Origin: Luteimonas gilva
GTDB taxonomy: Bacteria; Pseudomonadota; Gammaproteobacteria; Xanthomonadales; Xanthomonadaceae
NCBI RefSeq assembly: GCF_005239095.1
Contig: NZ_SZUA01000001.1
Location: 1,221,049 to 1,285,048 of the forward strand
DNA: 64,000 nucleotides
Direction: 5' to 3'
The notes under the pieces are model-generated. The model was not told the origin of the DNA. It saw only the letters and a list, made by a program, of their open reading frames with translations, and ran no database searches. Shown here one piece after another: positions 1-11,111 of this stretch. Position 1 is the stretch's first letter. Every line of letters begins with the position of its first letter. The translations under genes and the position numbers were made by a program.

Positions 1-1003
1 TGGAGGTCGAGCCCGTCGCGCCGGACATCGGCACGTAGATCAGTTGGCGACCGTCGCCGCCGATGACTTTGCGGTTGTCGGCCAGCACCTGTTGCACGGT
101 ATCCAGCCACAAGCGCTTGCGGGTGACTTCGGGCGATTTTTTGTATTCGTCGACCAGCAACGAGAAGCGGGTCGCATCGCCCGTGGCGCGGGCGATCACC
201 GCGGTCTTGTAGCCTTCGGCCACGCTGCGGGTGCGCGCCGCTTCGCCGCGCGCTTCGGGCACGATCTTGGCGGCATAGGCGCGCGCTTCGTTGACCAGGC
301 GCTCGTTGGTCTGCTGGGCGCTGTTCACTTCGTCGAAGGCCGGCTTCACTTCTTCCGGCGGACGCGCGTCCTGCAGGTTCAATTCGGTGACCACCAAACC
401 GGTGCGGTAGGCGTCCAAAGACACTTGCAGCGCTTTTTCCGCGGCGCTGGACAGCGGGCCGCGTGCGTTGAGCGCCGTATCCAATGTGGAGCGGCCGATC
501 TGCTCGCGGACGGTGCTGAGCGCCGTTTGCTCCAGCACTTCCTCGGCGTCGCGCGTGCCGAACAGGAACTGGCGCGGATCGCCGACCCGGTACTGCACGT
601 TGAAGGAGACGGTGACGATGTTCTCGTCGCGGGTCAGCACCGGCACGGTGTTGCTGTAGGTGCGCACGCCGGTGGCGTTGACCTTGATCACCCGCTCCAG
701 CGGCCAGGGCAGCTTGAAGTTGGGGCCGGGCTGCATGGTGCGGGCGTACTGGCCGAAGCGCAGCACCACGCCGCGCTGCTGTTCGGCGATCAGGGTGAAG
801 GTGGTGAAGGCCAGCCACAGCAGCACCAGGATGCCGATCCAGCGCATCGCGCCGCCGCCGCCCATGCCGCCGAACAGGCCGCGCAGCGCGTCGCCGACCG
901 CGTCCAGCGGATTGCCGCCGCGGCCGCCGCCAGGCCGACCGCCCTGCCCCTGTCCGTTGCCGTTTTTTCCAGAACCGCCGCTACCGGGAATATTCCAGGC
1001 CAT
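1..1003 (-). CDS. hflK: HflK, SPFH-domain regulator of FtsH (3' end cut by window edge)
   Basis: HflK with HflC forms the inner-membrane SPFH complex that surrounds and modulates the FtsH protease. The 334 visible codons start at the ATG ending at 1003. A Gly/Asn/Gln-rich cytoplasmic tail (MAWNIPGSGGSGKNGNG...) is followed by one membrane segment near residues 60-80 (RWIGILVLLWLAFTTFTLI) and the prohibitin-like domain (RGVVLRFGQYARTMQPG..., later EARGEAARTRSVAEGYK). No stop appears before base 1, so the C-terminus lies outside the window. It follows hflX by about 100 bases on the same strand, the same order as E. coli hfq-hflX-hflK-hflC. Confidence 0.95.
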   Translation of the reverse strand, partial: MAWNIPGSGGSGKNGNGQGQGGRPGGGRGGNPLDAVGDALRGLFGGMGGGGAMRWIGILVLLWLAFTTFTLIAEQQRGVVLRFGQYARTMQPGPNFKLPWPLERVIKVNATGVRTYSNTVPVLTRDENIVTVSFNVQYRVGDPRQFLFGTRDAEEVLEQTALSTVREQIGRSTLDTALNARGPLSSAAEKALQVSLDAYRTGLVVTELNLQDARPPEEVKPAFDEVNSAQQTNERLVNEARAYAAKIVPEARGEAARTRSVAEGYKTAVIARATGDATRFSLLVDEYKKSPEVTRKRLWLDTVQQVLADNRKVIGGDGRQLIYVPMSGATGSTS

Positions 1004-1101
1004 GCCTGCTCCACATCCGAAAGGTATACGCCCACCGTCCCGGCCAGGGCGCGAAATCGCTGGGCGCCGATCTTAAACGACCGGACGCGCACGACCCGAT
1101 T

Positions 1102-2421
1102 CTACAAGGTGGGGTTGGCCCCCTCGCCGGGCAAGAGCCCTCGCAGGGCTTCGCCGCCCTCGCCCGCGGCCAACCGCGCCGCGTCGCTGGCGGCCAGGTC
1201 CACGCTCAGCCGCCAGCCGTCCTCGTCGTGGCTCTCGGCGCGCACCGCATCCAAGTCGTGCAGGCGCGAACGCAGCCGGGCGGCATGGTTGGGCAACAGG
1301 ACCTCGCCGACGACGCGGCGCAGATCCAGCGCTTCGCCCAGCGCTTGGCGCAACAGATCCAGGCCCAGGCCGTTTTGCGCGGAAAGCCAGACGCGGGCGC
1401 GCCCTTCGTTCGGTTTTTCGTAGCGCGCCTCGGCGCCTTCGACCCGATCGATCTTGTTGTAGACCAGCACCTGCGGCAGATCGCCGGCGCCGATCTCGGC
1501 CAGCACCGCATCCACTTGCGCCACGCGTTCGTTGCGCAGCGGATCGGCGGCGTCGATCACGTGCAGCAGCAGATCGGCCTCGCGCGCTTCGGACAAGGTC
1601 GAACGGAACGCGGCGACCAGTTCGTGCGGCAAGTCGCGCACGAAACCGACCGTGTCGGCCAACAGCACGGCGCCGCCGGGCAAAGCGAGACGGCGCACGG
1701 TGGGGTCGAGCGTGGCGAACAACTGGTCGGCGGCGTAGGCCTCGGCGCCGGTCAGCGCATTGAACAGGGTCGATTTGCCGGCGTTGGTGTAGCCGACCAG
1801 CGCCACCCGCGGCACTTCGCTGCGCACTCGCGCGCGGCGCATCTGGGTGTGCTGCACCTCGACTTTTTCCAGCCGCTTCTGCAACTGGTCGACGCGCTTC
1901 TGCAGCAGCCGGCGGTCGGTTTCCAACTGGGTTTCGCCGGGGCCGCGCATGCCGATCGCGCTGCGTTGGCGTTCCAAGTGGGTCCAGCCGCGAACCAGGC
2001 GCGTGGCCATGTGCTTCAGCTGCGCCAGTTCTACCTGCAGTTTGCCTTCGTGGCTGCGGGCGCGCTGGGCGAAGATGTCCAGGATCAGGCCGGTGCGGTC
2101 GACCACGCGCCGCTCCAGCGCCTTTTCCAGGTTGCGTTCCTGGACCGGCGTCAGGGCATGGTTGACCAGGACCAAGTCGGCGCCGGTGGCGTCGGCCGCG
2201 GCTTTGACTTCTTCCAGCTTGCCGCTGCCGATCAGGGTCGCCGGATTGGGTTTGTCGATCCGGGCGGTCAGCAGCGTGGCGATGCTGGCGCCGGCCGAGC
2301 GCGCCAGATCGGCGAATTCCTCCATCGCCCCATCCGCCGGCGGGCCGCCGGCGTGAGGCTGGATCAGCAGCGCGTGCTCGCCTTTGCGGCCGCGATCGAA
2401 CATGTCCTTCATCGGCGGCAT
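1102..2421 (-). CDS. hflX: GTPase HflX
   Basis: HflX is a ribosome-associated Obg/Era-type GTPase that splits stalled or heat-damaged 70S ribosomes. The 439-residue protein has the HflX N-terminal domain with the glycine-rich linker (SAIGMRGPGETQLETDRR), a coiled segment, then the G domain: P-loop VGYTNAGKSTLFNALTG near 205, DTVGFVRDLPHELV (G3), YNKID (G4). Length is typical. The first ATG is used, but MKDMFDRGRKG (2412) or MFDRGRKG (2403) are equally possible starts. It lies 27 bases after hfq, so co-transcription is likely. Confidence 0.95.
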   Translation of the reverse strand: MPPMKDMFDRGRKGEHALLIQPHAGGPPADGAMEEFADLARSAGASIATLLTARIDKPNPATLIGSGKLEEVKAAADATGADLVLVNHALTPVQERNLEKALERRVVDRTGLILDIFAQRARSHEGKLQVELAQLKHMATRLVRGWTHLERQRSAIGMRGPGETQLETDRRLLQKRVDQLQKRLEKVEVQHTQMRRARVRSEVPRVALVGYTNAGKSTLFNALTGAEAYAADQLFATLDPTVRRLALPGGAVLLADTVGFVRDLPHELVAAFRSTLSEAREADLLLHVIDAADPLRNERVAQVDAVLAEIGAGDLPQVLVYNKIDRVEGAEARYEKPNEGRARVWLSAQNGLGLDLLRQALGEALDLRRVVGEVLLPNHAARLRSRLHDLDAVRAESHDEDGWRLSVDLAASDAARLAAGEGGEALRGLLPGEGANPTL

Positions 2422-2448
2422 TGTCGCATCCGCCGGGTGAATGCGCGG

Positions 2449-2868
<420 letters not shown>

Positions 2869-3831
2869 TCAGGGCCGCGAACGGGCCAAGAAGAGGTCCG
2901 GGGCGGCTTTCAAAGCTTCGCGATCGCGTTCCGGATCGAACCATCGCAAGTCCGGCTGGCCGCGCAGCCAGGTCAGCTGACGCTTGGCCAGCTGGCGGGT
3001 GGCGAAGATCGCCCGGTCGCGGAAAGCGGCCGCATCGGTCTCGCCGGACAGGTGTTCCCAGGCCTGGCGATAGCCGACGGCGCGCAGGGACGGCAGGTCC
3101 AGCGGCCGCGGGTGGTCTCGCAGTTCGGGAATCGCGCGCAGGCGGCGCACCTCGTCCAGGAAACCGGCGCTGAGCATGGCGTCGAAGCGGCGTTCGATGC
3201 GGCGGTGGAGTTCGGCGCGGTCGTCCGGCGCGATCGCCAGCTTCAGCACGCGCAGCGGCAGTGGGGCCGGTTTGTCCTCGCGCTGCCAGGCGCTGATCGG
3301 GCGGCCGCTGATCCGGTAGACCTCCAGCGCGCGCTGGATCCGCTGCGGGTCGGTGGCGTGGATGCGGGCCGCGGCTTCGGGGTCGATGCCGGCCAGTTGC
3401 GCGTGCAGCGCCGGCCAGCCGCGCTGCGCGGCTTCGGCTTCGATTTCGGCGCGGACGTCGGCATCGGCCTCGGGCATCGGCGACAGGCCGCGCAACAAAG
3501 CTTGGAAGTACAAGCCGGTGCCGCCGGCCAGGATCGGCAATCTGCCGCGCGCCGCGATGCCCTCGACGGCGGCGCGCGCATCGTTCGCGAATTCGGCGGC
3601 GGAATAGGGCTGCCAGGGTTCGCGCAGGTCGATCAAGTGATGCGGAACGCGTGCGAGCTCTTCGGCGGTCGGCTTGGCGGCGCCGATGTCCAGGCCGCGG
3701 TAGACGAGCGCGGAATCGACGCTGACGATTTCGCCGCCGTATTTTTCCGCCCACGCCAGCGCCAACGCGGTCTTGCCGGAGGCGGTGGGGCCCATGAGGG
3801 CGATGGCGGGCGGGCGGGTGTCGGCGGGCAT
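2869..3831 (-). CDS. miaA: tRNA dimethylallyltransferase MiaA
   Basis: MiaA transfers a dimethylallyl group to N6 of A37 in tRNAs reading UNN codons. The 320-residue protein shows the P-loop [14 protein letters not shown], the substrate loop [16 protein letters not shown], the [18 protein letters not shown] motif, and a C-terminal tail with [17 protein letters not shown]. The start at 3831 ([16 protein letters not shown]) is chosen because the frame upstream reads through an intergenic inverted repeat and encodes no MiaA-like sequence. It lies upstream of hfq on the same strand. Confidence 0.96.
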   Translation of the reverse strand: MPADTRPPAIALMGPTASGKTALALAWAEKYGGEIVSVDSALVYRGLDIGAAKPTAEELARVPHHLIDLREPWQPYSAAEFANDARAAVEGIAARGRLPILAGGTGLYFQALLRGLSPMPEADADVRAEIEAEAAQRGWPALHAQLAGIDPEAAARIHATDPQRIQRALEVYRISGRPISAWQREDKPAPLPLRVLKLAIAPDDRAELHRRIERRFDAMLSAGFLDEVRRLRAIPELRDHPRPLDLPSLRAVGYRQAWEHLSGETDAAAFRDRAIFATRQLAKRQLTWLRGQPDLRWFDPERDREALKAAPDLFLARSRP

Positions 3832-3861
3832 CGGAGTCGTAAGGGCCTGGACTTTCTTATC

Positions 3862-3970
3862 CGTCATCCCGGCGAAAGCCGGGATCCATTTTGATCTTGA
3901 TTCGGCTTTGAAGTCGTAGAGAACGGCGTAAGCAACAGCAAAATGGATCCCAGCTTTCGCTGGGATGACG
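3862..3970. repeat. Inverted repeat, family E (GTCATCCCGGCGAAAGCCGGGATCC type)
   Basis: Two arms of about 31 bases (3863-3893 and 3939-3969) face each other across a 45-base spacer. Each arm contains its own small hairpin (atcccggc-gaaa-gccgggat and atcccagc-tttc-gctgggat). Read in frame, such arms give the familiar spurious peptide VIPAKAGIH / WIPAFAGMT. It fills the gap between the folP stop and the miaA start. The form is that of a non-autonomous MITE-like repeat; no transposase is nearby. Confidence 0.85.
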
Positions 3971-3977
3971 GCGTGGG

Positions 3978-4883
3978 TCAATCGTCGTCCGGCCAGCGAA
4001 TCGACGGCGCCGACGACGCCGAGGCTTTGCGCGGCATCGGCACCGCGGCCACCGCATTCCATACCTTCAATGCGTCGATCGTGGCGGCGACATCGTGCAC
4101 GCGCAACAGCATGGCGCCGCGCTGCGCGGCGATCAGCGCAGCGGCGACCGAGCCGAAGACGCGATCGCGCGGCGCTTCGCGGCCGGTCAGGTCGCCGATC
4201 GTGCGCTTGCGCGAAAGGCCGGCCAGCACCGGCACGCCGAGCTCGCCGAAACGCTCCAGTTGCGCCAGCAATGCGAGATTGTGCTCGCGCGTCTTGCCGA
4301 AGCCGAAGCCCGGGTCGACCACGATGTTCTTCTTGGCGATGCCGGCCATTTCCGCGGCGAATATCCGCTCGGCCAGGAACCGATGCACGTCGGCGACCAC
4401 GTCGTCGTAGCGCGGGTCGTCCTGCATCGAACGCGGCTCGCCCAGCATGTGCATCAGCACCACCGGCACGCCCAGCGATGCGGCGGCATCCAGCGCGCCT
4501 TCGCGGCGCAGGCCGTACACGTCGTTGATCATGCCCGCGCCCGCCGCGACCGCGGCGCGCATCACTTCTGGCTTGGAGGTGTCGACGCCGATCGGCAGCG
4601 AAGTTTCTTTCGCGAGCCGTTCGATCACCGGCACGACGCGTGCGATTTCTTCGTCCGTGGAAACTTCATCGGCGCCGGGCCGGGTCGATTCGCCGCCGAT
4701 GTCGAGCGCATCGGCGCCCTCCTCGGCCAGCTTCAGGCCGTGCGCGATGGCGGCGTCGACCGTGGCGTGTTCGCCGCCGTCGGAAAACGAATCGGGCGTG
4801 ACGTTGACGATGCCGACCACGCGCGGGCGGTCGAGCTTGAGCGGGCGGCCGGCGCAATCGAGCTGGGGCGTGGTGTCGAACAT
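3978..4883 (-). CDS. folP: Dihydropteroate synthase
   Basis: FolP condenses p-aminobenzoate with 7,8-dihydropterin pyrophosphate in folate synthesis and is the sulfonamide target. The 301-residue TIM-barrel protein carries the family signatures in order: [76 protein letters not shown] and RVHDV. The [15 protein letters not shown] start (4883) is preferred; an in-frame ATG at 4898 adds five residues. As in E. coli it lies downstream of ftsH, but glmM does not follow; miaA does. Confidence 0.96.
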   Translation of the reverse strand: MFDTTPQLDCAGRPLKLDRPRVVGIVNVTPDSFSDGGEHATVDAAIAHGLKLAEEGADALDIGGESTRPGADEVSTDEEIARVVPVIERLAKETSLPIGVDTSKPEVMRAAVAAGAGMINDVYGLRREGALDAAASLGVPVVLMHMLGEPRSMQDDPRYDDVVADVHRFLAERIFAAEMAGIAKKNIVVDPGFGFGKTREHNLALLAQLERFGELGVPVLAGLSRKRTIGDLTGREAPRDRVFGSVAAALIAAQRGAMLLRVHDVAATIDALKVWNAVAAVPMPRKASASSAPSIRWPDDD

Positions 4884-4931
4884 GGAAGGGCCCGGCATGG
4901 AGTGCGTCTATTCTGTCACCAAGCCGTGGCG

Positions 4932-5096
4932 CTATCCGCCGTTTCTGCGCACCGACAACGCCATCATCATCCCGCCCAAACCCGCACCCAAGCCGATGCC
5001 GACGGCCAGATTGCCCAAGGCCGCGCCGAGTGCGACGCCGGCACCGATGCACAGCGCCAACCAAGCGCCGCCGTTGTTTTTCTTGCGCCTATCCAT
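4932..5096 (-). CDS. Small glycine-zipper membrane protein
   Basis: A 54-residue protein, MDRRKKNNGG then a hydrophobic stretch and a short basic tail (SVRRNGG). Residues 12-47 are almost entirely Gly, Ala, Leu, Val and Ile with GxxxG spacing (CIGAGVALGAALGNLAVGIG, then LGAGLGGMMMAL). This fits one long or two short membrane helices that could pack as a hairpin. The start has basic residues immediately before the hydrophobic part. It sits between ftsH and folP, separated from ftsH by a strong terminator. I do not recognise a named family, and function is unknown. Confidence 0.7.
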   Translation of the reverse strand: MDRRKKNNGGAWLALCIGAGVALGAALGNLAVGIGLGAGLGGMMMALSVRRNGG

Positions 5097-5112
5097 TCGC
5101 GTCTCCCCAGCC

Positions 5113-5146
5113 GGATAAAACAAAGGACGGCCGAAGCCGTCCTTTG
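5113..5146 (-). terminator. Rho-independent terminator after ftsH
   Basis: On the minus strand a perfect 10-bp stem (CAAAGGACGG / CCGTCCTTTG) is closed by a CTTCGG loop and followed by TTTTATCC. It lies 36 bases past the ftsH stop and should end most ftsH transcripts before the 54-residue gene and folP. Confidence 0.8.
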
Positions 5147-5182
5147 TGACGCGGAATGGCGCCCGCCGAGGCGGGATCCGGA

Positions 5183-7087
<1,905 letters not shown>

Positions 7088-7111
7088 TCAACTCTCCGGC
7101 GCCCGAGCGCC

Positions 7112-7741
7112 CTACTTCATCTGCGCATGCTTGCCCTGCGCCAGGGCATACACTTCCGGGGAGCGCTTGCGCGACGCCGCCGGTTTGCGAATCGACACTT
7201 TGGCATAACGCCGCCGCAGTTGCCGCACGTATTCGTCGAAACCCACGCCCTGGAACAGCTTGATCAGGAACGCGCCGCCGGGCCGAAGGTGGTTATCGGC
7301 GAATTCCATCGCCAATTCAGCCAGGTGCATCGCCCGCGGCAGATCGACCGAATCGACACCGCTCTTATTGGGGGCCATATCGGACAGGACAAGGTCGACC
7401 GGCTGCCCCTGCAGCGTCGTCTCCAAGGCCGATAAGACGCTATCGTCCCTGAAATCGCCATGAAGGAACTCGACTCCGGCCAGCGGAGGCATCTCCAGGA
7501 TGTCCAAGGCGACCACGCGGCCGCGGTCGCCCAGGGCCTGCCGGACCCATTGCGACCACCCGCCCGGGGCCGCGCCCAGATCCACCACCACCATGCCCGG
7601 CTTGAGCAACTGGTCGCGTTCGACCAATTCCTCGAGTTTGTAGGCCGCGCGCGAGCGCATCCCTTCCGCCTGCGCCTTTTTGACGTAGGGATCGGAAAAA
7701 TGCTCCTGGAGCCAACGGTGGCTGCTCTTGCTGCGCGCCAT
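7112..7741 (-). CDS. rlmE: 23S rRNA 2'-O-ribose U2552 methyltransferase RlmE (FtsJ/RrmJ)
   Basis: RlmE methylates U2552 in the A loop of 23S rRNA at a late 50S assembly step. The 209-residue protein has a basic N-terminus ([15 protein letters not shown]), the SAM-binding motif [14 protein letters not shown], the acidic motif [10 protein letters not shown], and the catalytic lysine region [10 protein letters not shown]. It is the first gene of the rlmE-ftsH pair. The divergent gene yhbY starts 67 bases away, so both promoters must lie in that short gap. Confidence 0.97.
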   Translation of the reverse strand: MARSKSSHRWLQEHFSDPYVKKAQAEGMRSRAAYKLEELVERDQLLKPGMVVVDLGAAPGGWSQWVRQALGDRGRVVALDILEMPPLAGVEFLHGDFRDDSVLSALETTLQGQPVDLVLSDMAPNKSGVDSVDLPRAMHLAELAMEFADNHLRPGGAFLIKLFQGVGFDEYVRQLRRRYAKVSIRKPAASRKRSPEVYALAQGKHAQMK

Positions 7742-7808
7742 GGGAAATCAACGGGTTAGGACCTCCATGATACCCTGTGCGCCGTCTCCCGCCCTGTTCC
7801 GATCCTCG

Positions 7809-8111
7809 ATGAGCACCGTTTTGACCGCCAGCCAGAACCGTTTCCTCCGTGGCCAAGCGCACGGCCTCAAGGCGATGCTCCAAGTCGGCGGCAAAGGCAT
7901 CACCGACGCGCTGGTGGCCGAAGTGGACGGCGCGCTGGAGCACCACGAGCTGATCAAGGTGAAAATCGGCGGCGATGACCGCGACGAGCGCGCGGCCATG
8001 ATCGACGAACTGGCCGGCCGCACCGGCGCGGCGCTGGTGCAGAAGATCGGGCATGTGGCGATCCTGTATCGGCCGTCGAAGGACCATCGGCAGATCGTCC
8101 TGCCGCGCTGA
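7809..8111 (+). CDS. yhbY: YhbY family CRM-domain RNA-binding protein
   Basis: A 100-residue protein that is essentially one CRM domain, MSTVLTASQNRFLRGQAHGLK, with the GxxG loop (VGGKGITDAL) and the basic C-terminus VAILYRPSKDHRQIVLPR. YhbY binds pre-50S ribosomal particles. The start at 7809 is chosen because the frame upstream is not conserved-looking. It is divergent from rlmE, as in E. coli, linking two 50S-assembly factors. Confidence 0.93.
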   Translation: MSTVLTASQNRFLRGQAHGLKAMLQVGGKGITDALVAEVDGALEHHELIKVKIGGDDRDERAAMIDELAGRTGAALVQKIGHVAILYRPSKDHRQIVLPR

Positions 8112-8145
8112 GCGTCACGACCTCGGTGCCGCGGCGGAAGCGGGC

Positions 8146-8233
8146 TTTTGTAGGAGCGGCTTCGGCCGCGAGCTCTTTCCTGCAGATCCGGCGACCTGAA
8201 GCTGAAGCTCGCGGCTGAAGCCGCTACTACAAA
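8146..8233. repeat. Inverted repeat, family A (GTAGGAGCGGCTTCGGCCGCGAGCT type)
   Basis: Arms 8146-8174 and 8206-8233 are near-perfect reverse complements separated by about 31 bases. It fills the gap between yhbY and the next plus-strand gene, ending 9 bases before that gene's ATG, so the hairpin would sit over its ribosome-binding region in read-through RNA. Related copies are at 14781-14881 and 40049-40120. Confidence 0.88.
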
Positions 8234-8242
8234 CGCAAAGCC

Positions 8243-8614
8243 ATGCAGCTGAACCTGGAACGGCCCGATTACGAATACAGCCTGCGCGGCGCCGACGGAG
8301 CCTCCGCCCTGGTGAACGACCGCAAGCTGACGCGCAGCTTTATAGTAGCGCCCGACAAACTGATCGAAGACTGGTCCGTGCGCGACGTGAACGCGCTGGC
8401 GCCGGCCGATTTGGAACCGCTGTTCGCGCTGAATCCGGAACTGATCGTGCTCGGCGCCGGCGCCGTGCAAGCCTTCCCGTCGCCGGAAACGATGGCCGCC
8501 TGCTTGAGCCGCGGCATCGGCCTGGAATCGATGACCAACGCCGCGGCGGCGCGCACGTTCAATGTGTTGGCCGCGGAAGGCCGGCGGGTGGTCGCCGGCT
8601 TCATCCTCTCCTGA
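8243..8614 (+). CDS. Mth938-like domain protein (NDUFAF3/DUF498 family)
   Basis: A 123-residue protein, MQLNLERPDYEYSLRGADGA..., with the core IVLGAGAVQAFPSPE and IGLESMTNAAAARTFNVLAAEGRRVVAGFI split around it, typical of the Mth938-like fold. Mitochondrial NDUFAF3 is a complex I assembly factor, but the bacterial role is not established. No membrane segment or catalytic motif is evident. It follows yhbY across a repeat element, so co-transcription is uncertain. Confidence 0.85.
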   Translation: MQLNLERPDYEYSLRGADGASALVNDRKLTRSFIVAPDKLIEDWSVRDVNALAPADLEPLFALNPELIVLGAGAVQAFPSPETMAACLSRGIGLESMTNAAAARTFNVLAAEGRRVVAGFILS

Positions 8615-8649
8615 AACAGCGGCCCTATCGCGGCGACCCAAATCCGAGT

Positions 8650-9468
8650 TCACAACAGCGATTCGACCCACCGATCGAGCGCGGCAACTGCGGAGGCCGT
8701 GTCGTCTTCCCGTTGCAGCAAAGTGGTCTTCATCTTCGCGACGATTTTTCGGTCGGGTCCGATCAACAGGATCGTAGGGTAGGTTCTCACGCCTGCTTGA
8801 TGGATGTACGCCTCGCTATCCGCCAATACCGGCCACTCGAATCCGTGTTTTCCGACGAAAGCGCGGGCTTCTTTCGCCTCATCGAACGTCACAGCCAGAA
8901 TACCCATCTCCGGATGCGCCTTCGCATACGCGTTCAGCGCCGGAACCTCGGCGATGCAAGGCACGCATTCGGAATAGTAGAAACTCACCAGCGTATGGCG
9001 CCCCGAAAACATGGCGTCGTCCAAAGCCTTGCCGTCCAAGGTCTTGGCGTTCTTCAAGGCCGGCAGCGGACTGCCGATCCGAATATCGCTTTTCGTCTCT
9101 TCGGCGACAGGTTTGCCCGGTTTATTCAACGACACGATGGCCTCTTTCGTTTTCGAGTTCTTGAACATGCCGAATGTTTTCCCGTTCGACGTCTGCTTCA
9201 TGAACTCCTCGAAAGAAATGCCATTGCCCTCTTCGTCGCGGTAATCCACTTTCGGGTAGGCGCTCAGCGCCATCGCCTCCCTGAATTCCTGTTCAGCGTT
9301 CCCGCCTTCGCCGTCCGAAGAGACGGTATTGTTCGGCGCGCCGGTCGAGGCCGATGCGACCGGCGTAGAAGGGCTAGCGCCTTGCTTCGTTTCGCTTTCC
9401 GGAGTCTTGTCGCTTTGCGCACAGCCCAAAACCATCAGGGCCATGGGGAGCCAGATCGCTCGATTCAT
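8650..9468 (-). CDS. Thioredoxin-fold (TlpA/ResA-like) lipoprotein
   Basis: The 272-residue precursor has a lipoprotein signal peptide ending in VLGC (Cys16), a low-complexity linker rich in Ser, Thr and Ala, a unique region, and a C-terminal TlpA-like thioredoxin domain with active site SECVPC near 166 and the cis-proline region RTYPTILLIG. Such proteins reduce or exchange thiols in the periplasm, for example in cytochrome c maturation. No partner genes are next to it. It is convergent with the Mth938-like gene, ending 35 bases from it. Confidence 0.82.
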   Translation of the reverse strand: MNRAIWLPMALMVLGCAQSDKTPESETKQGASPSTPVASASTGAPNNTVSSDGEGGNAEQEFREAMALSAYPKVDYRDEEGNGISFEEFMKQTSNGKTFGMFKNSKTKEAIVSLNKPGKPVAEETKSDIRIGSPLPALKNAKTLDGKALDDAMFSGRHTLVSFYYSECVPCIAEVPALNAYAKAHPEMGILAVTFDEAKEARAFVGKHGFEWPVLADSEAYIHQAGVRTYPTILLIGPDRKIVAKMKTTLLQREDDTASAVAALDRWVESLL

Positions 9469-9715
9469 CGGGGTTATTCCTTTTTGGGGTTCGCGATGGG
9501 GCCGCCGCCACAGCCACTGCGCGATCGCAGCACCGTAACGACAACACGGACAACCCCCGATTCCGGCGCAAGCGCCAGCGATTCAAAGATACACAGGCGG
9601 TCCCAAACGTCGCAGGCATCTCAGCCGGCGATTCAGATTCTGTTGGCGATGCGGTTGGCGCGCCTCATCCCGGCGACCGAAATTCCGACGGCGCAGAGCG
9701 CCTCGCCCGCCAGGA

Positions 9716-11011
9716 TCAGGGCCCTTTCAACACGTAATCCCCGGCGCGCTCGCCGGGCGCCAACGCCCATCCCGGTTTCAACGTGAGCTTCCAACCCGGG
9801 CCCTGCAGCGCCGTTCCGGCGTTGTCGGGCGCGGCCAGGATCACCGCCTTCCAATCGCTGCGCATCACCGCGCCATCCGCCACTTCCAGCGTGCCCCAAT
9901 CGTCGGTGACGCGCATGGTGGGATAGACGGTGCCGACGCCGTCGAGCGGTTGCAGATTGCTCGGATTGAACTGCACGCTCATATGGACCAAGGCGAGCGT
10001 CAGCACCGGACCGTCGACGAAACGCGCGCGATTGCGCGCGAGCTGCGCTAAGCGTTTCTGCTCGCGCACCGTTTCCGTTGCGCGCAACGCGGCGCCGTCG
10101 TAGCGCGCGGCGGCCGCGGCCAGTACTGCTTCGCCGGCCGGAATTTCGATGCGGGCCGCATCGCGCAGACGCGTGCCGAGATCGGACGGCGCGCCCCCCA
10201 AGCGTTTGCGCCAGCCGGGCGCGAAGTCGTCCAGCAGCATGCCGTAGGCCGGGCCCGTCGCATACGCGAAAGAGCGCACGAAACTGGGGTCGCCGACATG
10301 CGCCTGCAGATCGTTCAGCGCCGTGCGCAACCGCGCCTGCGGCGTCGCGTTGCCGATCATCGCGCCGGTGTACTCGGCCAAGCCTTCGTTGATTTCCAGC
10401 GCGGCCTCGTCCACACGGGCCTCGGGAAAACGGCGGTAGCGTTCGGCGCGGAACGCCAGCGCATCGGCCGCCGCGGCGCGTTTGGCGGCGCGGCTATCCG
10501 CTTGCAGCGCCTTAGCCAAGGCTCGCCACTCCAATTGCAGGGTGTAGCGCCCTTCCAGCGTATCCAAGTGCGGGTTTTCGCCGCCTTTCGCGCTCGCGAT
10601 CGGCAAGTCGGGCTGCAAGCGATGGAACAACTCGTGCGCGATCAGCGTGCCGCGTGCGTCGTCGTCCTCGGGCAAAGGCCACACCATTTGCGTCCAGCGC
10701 GTGCCGGACCATTCGGTGGCGGTGTTGGCCGCGTTCGCCTCCGCCGGCAGCTCGCCGACGAACACGCCGTCCTGCGCGCGCAGCGCGCCCTTGGCGTCGG
10801 CTTGCGATGCGACGATCCGGCGCGTGTTCGGATCCACCAGCATGATCGGCGCGCACAAAGAGGCGCCCCACAAGCGGCCGCCGTCGGTTTCGCACAGCGA
10901 CTGGGCCTGCGCGAACACGGCGCGCGCGTCGGCGATCGGGATCGAGGATTCCTGCGCGAACGCCGGAGCGCACAGCAGGAACAGCGCCAGCCCATAGATT
11001 CGATGCTTCAT
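9716..11011 (-). CDS. Secreted putative HExxH zinc metalloprotein
   Basis: A 431-residue protein with a clear Sec signal peptide (MKHRIYGLALFLLCAPAFAQ). An HExxH motif (IAHELFHRLQ) lies near residue 128-132. About 85 residues later comes INEGLAEYTGAMIG, whose Glu is placed like the third zinc ligand of gluzincin peptidases. The C-terminal third is beta-rich and lacks known motifs. I infer a periplasmic or secreted peptidase, but I cannot name a family. It follows nlpD by 100 bases on the same strand, the place occupied by rpoS in E. coli. Confidence 0.7.
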   Translation of the reverse strand: MKHRIYGLALFLLCAPAFAQESSIPIADARAVFAQAQSLCETDGGRLWGASLCAPIMLVDPNTRRIVASQADAKGALRAQDGVFVGELPAEANAANTATEWSGTRWTQMVWPLPEDDDARGTLIAHELFHRLQPDLPIASAKGGENPHLDTLEGRYTLQLEWRALAKALQADSRAAKRAAAADALAFRAERYRRFPEARVDEAALEINEGLAEYTGAMIGNATPQARLRTALNDLQAHVGDPSFVRSFAYATGPAYGMLLDDFAPGWRKRLGGAPSDLGTRLRDAARIEIPAGEAVLAAAAARYDGAALRATETVREQKRLAQLARNRARFVDGPVLTLALVHMSVQFNPSNLQPLDGVGTVYPTMRVTDDWGTLEVADGAVMRSDWKAVILAAPDNAGTALQGPGWKLTLKPGWALAPGERAGDYVLKGP

Positions 11012-11111
11012 CCCATTCCCCTCGATCGCCCTGGGCGATGCTGCCGGGTCGCCTCCCGCTATCGCAGTGCCATAGGTTGGCCCGCCGATGCGGCGCTAAG
11101 CCGAACGGTCG

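Noticed and set aside
3862-3970. CRISPR-like repeated hairpins
   Set aside because: Only two inverted arms with no direct-repeat/spacer periodicity; no cas genes are present.
3832-4062. N-terminal extension of MiaA
   Set aside because: It is read from the family E repeat (VIPAKAGIH...WIPAFAGMT) and the end of folP, not a conserved domain.
7742-7808. Precise promoter boxes for rlmE and yhbY
   Set aside because: A TATCAT on the minus strand (7767-7772) is plausible as a -10, but no convincing -35 is found at the right distance, so no site is listed.
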